This document shows, piece after piece, positions 1-7,361 of a DNA stretch of 7,361 nt. The DNA lies in assembly GCA_029778965.1 (NCBI GenBank), contig JAKPBL010000237.1:1-7361 (forward strand). The letters are read 5' to 3'. A program made the position numbers and the translations under genes. The notes under the pieces are model-generated. The model was not told where the DNA came from, searched no databases, and was given only the letters and a program-made list of their open reading frames with translations. Within the stretch, counting starts at the first letter, position 1, and each line of letters starts with the position of its first letter. Source of the DNA: Bacteroidota bacterium. Its GTDB lineage: Bacteria > Bacteroidota > Bacteroidia > Chitinophagales > Chitinophagaceae.

Positions 1-1957
1 GACACATGAGTTCAGGCAACTGTTGCTGAATGCCGTTTATTTTCCCGGTGATTTTCAACTGAATATCGCCCGCGACCTCCAGTTGCTGGGCATTCCCGGT
101 TCGGTCATGACGGGCGAACAACTCGTCAGCATACGCAAGCTCACCGAAACCATCGAAAGCATATTCAGGTGGTTCGACAACGAACGGCGCGTTGCATACC
201 CCGGACTGCTCCAGGTAACCAGCGACAGCTATTACGAAAAGGCAATCAGGGCGCTGATCGAAGCTGTGGTCGACGACCAGGGGCAGGTGCTCGACAGCGC
301 TTCGGAAGAGCTTCGGCGCATCCGTATCGCCCTTTATAAAAAAAGAAGCGATCTCCGCCGCGTGTTCGAAAGGGTAGTGGCCAAACTGAACAAACAGGGT
401 TATCTCGCCGACATCGAAGAATCGTTTCTCAACGGTCGCCGGGTACTGGCCGTTTTTGCCGAGCAGAAGCGAATGATCAAAGGCATTCTGCACGGCGAAA
501 GCGACACCCGCCGCACAGCCTTTATCGAACCCGAAGAAACCATCGGCCTGAACAATGAAGTGTATTCGCTCGAGAACGAGGAGTCGCGGGAAGTATACAG
601 AATACTACGTGAACTTACCGGCCGGCTGGCGCAATATGCGCCCCTGCTGAAAACCTACCTCCAGATAGTGGGCGAGTTCGATTTCATTCGCGCGAAAGCC
701 CGCTTTGCCGATGAATACGGCGGCGAATACCCGGTGGTGACCGATAAAGCCCATATCCACCTGGTGAACGCCTGCCACCCGCTGCTGCTGATCTACAACA
801 AGCGGCAGCAGAAGCCCACCATACCCGTATCGATCACCCTCGACGACAAGAATCGCATACTGGTGATCAGCGGACCCAATGCCGGCGGTAAAACCGTTAC
901 GATGAAAACGGTGGGCATCAACCAGCTCATGGTGCAGGCCGGCCTGCTGGTGCCGGTGCATCCTTCATCGCAGTTCGGCGTGTTCCGGCAACTGATGATC
1001 CATATCGGCGACACCCAAAGCCTGGAATTCGAGCTGAGCACCTACAGCTCGCACCTGCGGCACATGAAACATTTCATGGAAACGGCTAATGGGAAAACAT
1101 TGTTTTTTATAGACGAACTGGGCAGCGGCTCCGACCCCAACCTCGGGGGCGCTTTCGCCGAAGTGATCATGGAAGAGCTGGCGTTTAAACACGCTATGGG
1201 TATCGTGACCACGCATTACCTCAACCTGAAGGTGATGGCCAATAAAACACCGGGCATCATCAATGGCGCCATGGCCTTTGACGAAAAGAGCCTCTCGCCC
1301 CTGTATAAGCTTATTATCGGCAAGCCCGGCAGCTCATACACTTTTTCCATCGCCGAACGGATCGGCCTCGATAAAAAGCTGATCGACCGCGCCCGCAAAA
1401 TGGTGGATGAAGATCATTTTAGTCTCGATAAGCTGCTGAACCGTACCGAGCAGGACCTGCGCGTACTCGAGAAAAAAGAGAAAGACCTCAACAGGCTGCT
1501 GAGAGAAAACGAGCGGCTCAAAAAAGAAATGGAGCAGGTGATGGACAAAGAGCGCCACCGCCAGCAGGTGGAACTGCTCAAAGAGCAGAATAAGGTCACC
1601 GAAGACCGGATCAGCTACCTCAAAGACATGGATCGTAAAATAAAGCAGGTGCTGATCGAATGGCGCAAGAACCCGGATAAGGAGAAAGTCATCAAGGAAC
1701 TGAATGCCCTGTTCTTTAAAAAAGACGAAGGCCGCGTGGTCAACAAACTGCAAAAGAAGATCGACTCGAAATTCGACGAGGTAGGGGGCGATATCATGGT
1801 GGGCACCCAGGTCAAAATGAGGCGCAATCACCAGGTAGGCCAGGTGATGGAGATAAGAGGCAGGCGCGCCGTGGTAAAAATAGGATTGCTGCCCATGCAG
1901 GTTGATCTGAAAGACCTCGTGGTGGTAAAAGAAAAACCTGCAGGGCCTGAATCCTGA
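1..1957 (+). CDS. MutS2-family DNA-binding ATPase, 5'-truncated by window, no Smr domain
   Basis: This is the C-terminal part of a MutS2-type ATPase. The frame is open to the left edge (first full codon at 2), so the TTG at 23 is not the start; I number residues from it. The lever/clamp region covers about 1-240, with a MutS2-type stretch (LHGES...FIEP...GLNNEVYSLENEE, about 157-188). The ABC-type ATPase follows: Walker A GPNAGGKT (284-291), Walker B and D-loop region LFFIDELGSGSDP (about 360-372, Asp364/Glu365), and the switch histidine in TTH (His398). A charged coiled coil spans about 475-560, then a small beta-rich SH3-like domain (about 590-638). The protein stops there, so the C-terminal Smr nuclease domain (LDLRG-type motif) of Bacillus MutS2 is absent. 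MutS2 proteins bind branched DNA or collided ribosomes; without Smr, cleavage is not expected. About 70 N-terminal residues are probably missing to the left. The family call is firm; the cellular role is inferred. Confidence 0.93.
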   Translation, partial: THEFRQLLLNAVYFPGDFQLNIARDLQLLGIPGSVMTGEQLVSIRKLTETIESIFRWFDNERRVAYPGLLQVTSDSYYEKAIRALIEAVVDDQGQVLDSASEELRRIRIALYKKRSDLRRVFERVVAKLNKQGYLADIEESFLNGRRVLAVFAEQKRMIKGILHGESDTRRTAFIEPEETIGLNNEVYSLENEESREVYRILRELTGRLAQYAPLLKTYLQIVGEFDFIRAKARFADEYGGEYPVVTDKAHIHLVNACHPLLLIYNKRQQKPTIPVSITLDDKNRILVISGPNAGGKTVTMKTVGINQLMVQAGLLVPVHPSSQFGVFRQLMIHIGDTQSLEFELSTYSSHLRHMKHFMETANGKTLFFIDELGSGSDPNLGGAFAEVIMEELAFKHAMGIVTTHYLNLKVMANKTPGIINGAMAFDEKSLSPLYKLIIGKPGSSYTFSIAERIGLDKKLIDRARKMVDEDHFSLDKLLNRTEQDLRVLEKKEKDLNRLLRENERLKKEMEQVMDKERHRQQVELLKEQNKVTEDRISYLKDMDRKIKQVLIEWRKNPDKEKVIKELNALFFKKDEGRVVNKLQKKIDSKFDEVGGDIMVGTQVKMRRNHQVGQVMEIRGRRAVVKIGLLPMQVDLKDLVVVKEKPAGPES

Positions 1958-1963
1958 TCAGGA
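1927..1963 (-). terminator. Weak candidate terminator for the CBS gene
   Basis: Read on the minus strand just past the CBS stop codon, there is a GC-rich stretch with nested CCTG/CAGG arms (palindromes TCCTGATCAGGA at 1952-1963 and CCTGCAGG at 1937-1944), followed directly by TTTTTCTTTT (1936 down to 1927). This is the order expected for an intrinsic terminator, but the possible stems are only about four base pairs and several pairings compete. It lies wholly inside the 3' end of the MutS2 gene, because the two genes have no gap in which a terminator could sit. Low confidence. Confidence 0.25.
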
Positions 1964-2386
1964 ATGTATATACGAACTCAGGTGGGAAATGGTTTCCGCC
2001 TGGTGATCGATCACCGCTTTGATGACGTCATTCACCGATACTATGCCGTGCAGGCGCCCATCGGCAAATACAGGCAGGTACCGGATATTGCGCGACGACA
2101 TTAGCTGCATGCACACTTCCACCGAGGTTTCGGGCGCAATTTGCGGCAGATCAGTCGACATGATATCACCTACTTTTGTATCGACCGACGCCTTACCGAC
2201 AAGGATCACTTTCCGCGCATAATCACGCTCGGTCATCAGACCGCGGTACTCGCCCGACTCGATTACCAGCAACGACCCGATATTGTTATCGGCCATCAGT
2301 TTCAATGCGTCCAGTACGGTAGTGGACGGCGTTACACCGATAACATCACGGTGCTTTACAGCGAGGATTTCAGCAACTGTTTTCAT
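1958..2386 (-). CDS. Tandem CBS-domain protein (142 aa)
   Basis: This is a stand-alone pair of CBS domains, a fold that binds adenosyl ligands such as AMP, ATP or SAM and usually senses energy or redox state. CBS1 spans about residues 8-66 and ends in the typical GLMTERDYARKVI segment (49-61). CBS2 spans about 73-127 with NIRYLPV (100-106) and GIVSVNDV (114-121). A short helix ending HLSSYIHS closes the protein. There is no catalytic domain, membrane segment or signal peptide, so it is a cytoplasmic sensor whose partner is unknown. I chose the ATG at 2386 over a TTG two codons upstream because ATG is stronger and MKTVAEIL begins like homologues. An AAGGGGG lies 16 bases before this ATG, too far for a normal Shine-Dalgarno. 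Its stop abuts the MutS2 stop. No clear promoter of its own is visible in the divergent region. The domain call is certain; the target is not. Confidence 0.92.
   Translation of the reverse strand: MKTVAEILAVKHRDVIGVTPSTTVLDALKLMADNNIGSLLVIESGEYRGLMTERDYARKVILVGKASVDTKVGDIMSTDLPQIAPETSVEVCMQLMSSRNIRYLPVFADGRLHGIVSVNDVIKAVIDHQAETISHLSSYIHS
1979..2002. other. Hairpin-forming inverted repeat near the convergent gene end
   Basis: The arms CAGGTGGGAAA (1979-1989) and TTTCCGCCTG (1993-2002) can pair over ten positions, including one T-G wobble and one bulged G at 1986, around a TGG loop. It lies in the last codons of the CBS gene, where rightward MutS2 transcription would have to stop. No T-tract follows on the plus strand, so it is not a canonical intrinsic terminator. 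It could stall polymerase or protect a 3' end, or it may be chance. Confidence 0.4.
2002..2015. repeat. 14-bp perfect palindrome GGTGATCGATCACC
   Basis: All seven base-pair positions are self-complementary around the centre 2008/2009. It directly follows the hairpin at 1979-2002 and lies in the CBS coding sequence (codons for VIDHQ on the minus strand). The length is notable for coding DNA, but no known binding protein can be named from the sequence. Confidence 0.5.
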
Positions 2387-2460
2387 ATTCAAGCTTTGGT
2401 TACCCCCTTAAGTTAGTGAATTATTGAATATAAAAATCATCCTTACGTATCTTTGCGCGC
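2387..2460. other. Divergent intergenic region between CBS gene and GH63 gene
   Basis: This 74-base AT-rich stretch is the only substantial non-coding DNA in the window and must hold the promoters for both the minus-strand CBS gene and the plus-strand hydrolase unit. The plus-strand promoter is clear (listed separately). On the minus strand I find only TAACTTAA (2415 down to 2408), which matches TAnnTT but lacks the final TG and has no TTG at the proper distance. No operator-like inverted repeat stands out. Confidence 0.7.
2424..2455 (+). promoter_or_regulatory. Bacteroidota-type promoter for the GH63 operon
   Basis: A TTG at 2424-2426 (-33 element) is followed after 21 bases by TATCTTTG at 2448-2455, a perfect match to the Bacteroidota -7 consensus TAnnTTTG read by the primary sigma factor of this phylum. 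Spacing is in the known 17-23 base range. Only five bases (CGCGC) separate the -7 element from the ATG at 2461, so transcription should begin at or within a few bases of the start codon. The mRNA is then leaderless or nearly so, which fits the absence of a Shine-Dalgarno. Confidence 0.75.
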
Positions 2461-5067
<2,607 letters not shown>

Positions 5068-5070
5068 GTT

Positions 5071-5892
5071 ATGACATCAGTAGTATGGATCAACGGCGAA
5101 TGGCTGCCCGCCACGGGGGCAAGCCTGCCCCTTACCGACCTCTCGATTCAGCGGGGTTACGGCATTTTTGATTTTTTCAAGCTCATCAACGGTAAGCCTG
5201 TATTCCTGGAAGATCACCTCGACCGGTTTTATCGTTCGGCGGCGGCGATGCACCTCGACCCCGGTATTGAAAACGACGTGCTGACGGAAGTGATTTATGA
5301 GATGGCCCGCCGAAACACACTGGAAGACGCAGGTATAAAGCTTACGCTTACCGGTGGCGCCTCTCCCGATGGCTATTCGCTGGCGAGGCCGGTGCTCATC
5401 ATTAATTCAACGGAGCTGCAACTGGAGCGGTCGATGGGCAGCGGCATGAAGCTGATCACCGACCGGCACCAGCGGCAAATGCCGGCGGTGAAAAGCATTG
5501 ATTACCTGCGCGCGATCTGGCTGCAGCCTGCCATAAAAAAAGCCGGCGCTGACGACGTGCTGTACCACAACGGCGATCAGGTGACCGAATGCCCCCGCGC
5601 CAATTTCTTTATTGTTACCGCTAACGGTGAGGTACAAACGCCTGCATCGAATATACTGGCCGGTATAACCCGGAAGAAGCTGCTGGACGGAATGCTCGAA
5701 GGGTACAGGGTAGTGGAAAAAGACTTCCCGCTGTCTGCCGTATTCGAAGCGAAAGAAGCATTCGTTACCAGCACCACTAAAATGATCAGACCGGTAGTGG
5801 AGGTAGACGGTAAGCCCATTGGCAATGGCCAGCCGGGGCCTGTTACCACGGCCATGGCCGAAAAACTATTCAAACAGGTATATGCGCTTTAA
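5071..5892 (+). CDS. Fold-type IV PLP aminotransferase, D-amino acid transaminase-like
   Basis: This is a 273-residue class IV aminotransferase, the family of D-amino acid transaminase, branched-chain aminotransferase and aminodeoxychorismate lyase. Visible features are RGYG (28-31), HLDRF (49-53), the Schiff-base lysine Lys141 in PAVKSIDYL, Glu173 in TECPRANFF facing the PLP ring nitrogen, GITRKKLLDG, and FVTSTTKMIRPVVEVDG near the end. The TSTT-x2-x-PV segment is closest to D-amino acid transaminases. However, the Arg-x-His carboxylate trap of the Bacillus enzyme is replaced (SPDGY, Asp100 and Tyr102), and the loop after RGY is about four residues shorter. Non-canonical D-amino acid transaminases are known in Bacteroidota (Haliscomenobacter hydrossis), so this may be one. 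No export signal. It starts three bases after the hydrolase stop, without a Shine-Dalgarno, and overlaps the next gene by 11 bases. Fold certain, substrate uncertain. Confidence 0.88.
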   Translation: MTSVVWINGEWLPATGASLPLTDLSIQRGYGIFDFFKLINGKPVFLEDHLDRFYRSAAAMHLDPGIENDVLTEVIYEMARRNTLEDAGIKLTLTGGASPDGYSLARPVLIINSTELQLERSMGSGMKLITDRHQRQMPAVKSIDYLRAIWLQPAIKKAGADDVLYHNGDQVTECPRANFFIVTANGEVQTPASNILAGITRKKLLDGMLEGYRVVEKDFPLSAVFEAKEAFVTSTTKMIRPVVEVDGKPIGNGQPGPVTTAMAEKLFKQVYAL

Positions 5893-6634
5893 CCGGTGTA
5901 TAAAACTTTTTGCGGGCTTGTTGCTGTTTCTCGGTGCAACAACCTGCTGCGCGCAACGACGTGCCGGCGCTTTCAGGCTGGACACACTTGGTTGGTTTGA
6001 TGCTGCCCGGAACAGGCAGGTACCGGTAGCGTTGTACCAGCCATCTGCACCGCACGCACCCATTGTTATTTTCAGTCACGGCTACGGGCAAAACCGGGGC
6101 GGCGACTACCTGTTGTATTCGTACCTGACCGGATTTTTAGCCACTAAAGGTTTTTATGTGGTTAGCATACAGCACGAGTTGCCGTCAGACAGCCTTATTC
6201 CTTCAGCAGGTATTCCGCAAATCGTACGGCGACCCTTCTGGGAGCGTGGCGCCGACAATATCCTGTTTGTCATCAACGAGCTGAAAAAGAAAAACCCCGG
6301 TCTTGATTTTGATCACATCACCCTGATCGGCCATTCGAACGGGGGCGATATGACCGCGCTGTTCCCGCAAAAATACCCGGGCATCGTCAGCCGGATCATT
6401 ACCCTCGATAACCGCCGGATGCCTTTGCCCAGAACGATAAATCCGCGTGTGTTTACCCTGCGTTCGAGCGACCAGCCTGCCGACGAAGGGGTGCTGCCCT
6501 CCGAAGCAGAAGCGAAAGCAAATAATATCGTTGTTATAAAGCTGCCCCATACCATTCACAACGATATGGACGACAAAGCCACCAAAAAGCAGCGGAAAGA
6601 AATACAAGGATATATCCTCTCTTTTTTGCAATAA
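5882..6634 (+). CDS. Exported alpha/beta hydrolase (esterase-like, 250 aa)
   Basis: This is a serine hydrolase of the alpha/beta fold with a signal peptide. The start at ATG 5882 is chosen because it gives a classical signal: a positive end (MRFNRCIK), a hydrophobic core (LFAGLLLFLG) and a probable cleavage after CCA (about residue 24). A longer reading from TTG 5819 would bury it. The two cysteines are not in a lipobox (no Leu at -3), so a soluble periplasmic or secreted protein is likelier than a lipoprotein. The core shows the oxyanion-side segment FSHGYGQ, nucleophile elbow GHSNGG with Ser152, likely acid Asp197 (SSDQPADEG), although Asp176 is an alternative, and likely catalytic His226 (HTIHND). 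It resembles the dienelactone hydrolase / PAF-acetylhydrolase / chlorophyllase branch; the substrate is probably an ester but cannot be named. It overlaps the aminotransferase by 11 bases, suggesting coupled translation. Confidence 0.87.
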   Translation: MRFNRCIKLFAGLLLFLGATTCCAQRRAGAFRLDTLGWFDAARNRQVPVALYQPSAPHAPIVIFSHGYGQNRGGDYLLYSYLTGFLATKGFYVVSIQHELPSDSLIPSAGIPQIVRRPFWERGADNILFVINELKKKNPGLDFDHITLIGHSNGGDMTALFPQKYPGIVSRIITLDNRRMPLPRTINPRVFTLRSSDQPADEGVLPSEAEAKANNIVVIKLPHTIHNDMDDKATKKQRKEIQGYILSFLQ

Positions 6635-6643
6635 ATTCACACG

Positions 6644-7361
6644 ATGAACCGGATCGACCGGCTTACCGCTATTCTTATCCAACTCCAGGGACGGCGCCTG
6701 GTAAAAGCGCAGGACATTGCCGACCGGTTCGGCATCAGCCTGCGTACCGTTTACCGCGATGTCAAAGCGCTGGAAGAATCGGGCGTGCCCGTGATCGGCG
6801 AAGCGGGCGTGGGCTATTCACTGATGGAAGGATACCGGCTGCCACCGGTGATGTTCACGCGCGAAGAAGCGATGGCTTTCCTGACCGCCGAAAAGCTGGT
6901 GGCAAGGCTGACCGATGCCGGCAACAGCGGGCACTACCGGTCAGCCATGTATAAGGTGCGCGCCGTGCTGCGAAGCGCCGAGAAAGATCTGCTGGAAAAC
7001 ATCGATGACCACATCGAGGTGCTGAAAACCGCCCGCAGTGCCCGCGCCAACATCGATAAGAATATCCAGCAGCACATCCTCGAATCCATCGCCGGCCGGC
7101 GACTGCTGAAGCTTGTATATAAGGCAGGCTACAACGAAGAAAAAACGGAGCGTTCGGTAGAGCCGATGGGCATTTTCTACCTCGAAGGCTACTGGCACCT
7201 GGTGGCCTGGTGCCGCATGCGGAGCGACTACCGTGATTTCCGGCTCGACCGCATAGTGTCTCTTACACCGGGCAGCGAGCAGTTTAAGCAGCAGCACCCT
7301 TCGCTGCGCTCTTACCTCGACAGCATGCACGCGCAATATCCCCTAACGGAAATGGTCATAC
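6644..7361 (+). CDS. WYL-domain transcriptional regulator (YafY type), 3'-truncated by window
   Basis: The frame runs from ATG 6644 to the right edge without a stop, giving 239 residues of a protein that is usually about 310-330. The N-terminus is a DeoR/HTH_11-type winged helix (about 3-60): KAQDIADRFGISLRTVYRDVKALEE contains the two helices of the DNA-binding motif (recognition helix about 32-45), followed by a wing ending GVGYSL. A helical linker covers about 70-150. The WYL ligand-sensing domain begins near 155: EPMGIFYLEGYWHLVAW (about 173-189; the WYL triplet reads WHL, 184-186) and YRDFRLDRI (196-204), whose arginines are typical of the ligand pocket. WYL domains sense nucleic acid or nucleotide-like ligands in the studied cases. 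It lies nine bases after the alpha/beta hydrolase stop and is probably co-transcribed, so it may regulate this unit; no operator is evident. The WYL C-terminal part lies beyond the window. Confidence 0.93.
   Translation, partial: MNRIDRLTAILIQLQGRRLVKAQDIADRFGISLRTVYRDVKALEESGVPVIGEAGVGYSLMEGYRLPPVMFTREEAMAFLTAEKLVARLTDAGNSGHYRSAMYKVRAVLRSAEKDLLENIDDHIEVLKTARSARANIDKNIQQHILESIAGRRLLKLVYKAGYNEEKTERSVEPMGIFYLEGYWHLVAWCRMRSDYRDFRLDRIVSLTPGSEQFKQQHPSLRSYLDSMHAQYPLTEMVI

Noticed and set aside
1334..1831. Open frame of 165 codons on the minus strand opposite the MutS2 coiled coil
   Set aside because: Its Phe/Leu-rich translation looks membrane-like, but it is only the complement of Lys/Glu-rich coiled-coil codons.
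5535..5555. Seven A followed by GCCGGCGCT, a possible minus-strand terminator like the one at 3597-3620
   Set aside because: Only a three-pair stem (AGC/GCT) can form beside the T-tract, so it lacks the hairpin needed.
5819..5881. Extended N-terminus of the alpha/beta hydrolase from TTG 5819
   Set aside because: It would add 21 residues before a clear signal peptide and overlap the aminotransferase by 74 bases; ATG 5882 fits far better.
5944..5953. Adjacent cysteines at the end of the hydrolase signal peptide as a lipoprotein lipobox
   Set aside because: The residues before them are Ala-Thr-Thr, with no Leu/Val/Ile at -3, so a type I signal cleavage is more likely.
6607..6627. AGGATATATCCT palindrome followed by CTC and six T, just before the WYL gene
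   Set aside because: The stem is only four pairs, two of them A-T, around a TATA loop, and it sits in the hydrolase coding end; too weak to call a terminator or attenuator.
7090..7101. CGCCGGCCGGCG palindrome in the WYL gene
   Set aside because: It is built from GC-rich codons for Ala-Gly-Arg-Arg, and similar CCGG clusters recur throughout the window; no sign of function.

Overview
The window looks like ordinary chromosomal DNA from a member of the Bacteroidota, most likely a Chitinophagaceae-type organism with GC above 50% (judged by eye). Three things point there: a Bacteroidota-type promoter (TTG, 21 bases, then TATCTTTG) directly before the large hydrolase gene, the absence of Shine-Dalgarno sequences before most starts, and protein sequences that read like Bacteroidota homologues. 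No mobile element, CRISPR array, tRNA, rRNA or phage gene is visible.

Layout: (1) 1-1957, plus strand: the 3' part of a MutS2-family ATPase gene that enters from the left and ends after the SH3-like domain, without a Smr nuclease domain. (2) 1958-2386, minus strand: a small protein with two CBS domains. The two genes converge with no base between their stop codons; both stops lie in the palindrome TGATCA. (3) 2387-2460: a 74-base divergent intergenic region, the only real non-coding stretch, with a promoter that probably gives the hydrolase a leaderless or nearly leaderless mRNA. (4) 2461 to the right edge, plus strand: four tightly packed genes for a cytoplasmic GH63/MGH1-like glycoside hydrolase, a fold-type IV PLP aminotransferase resembling D-amino acid transaminase, an exported alpha/beta hydrolase, and a WYL-domain transcriptional regulator cut by the window end. 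Junctions are +3, -11 and +9 bases, so they are probably one transcript.

How the genes work together is not evident. The hydrolase probably acts on an alpha-glucoside or alpha-mannoside in the cytoplasm, the aminotransferase on an amino or keto acid, and the exported hydrolase on an ester in the periplasm. The WYL protein may regulate the unit. This set does not match a pathway I recognise, and the grouping may be only transcriptional. I found no clear novel system. The points most worth checking are the Smr-less MutS2, the altered substrate-binding signature of the aminotransferase, a terminator-like structure facing antisense inside the hydrolase gene, and the palindromes at the convergent junction.
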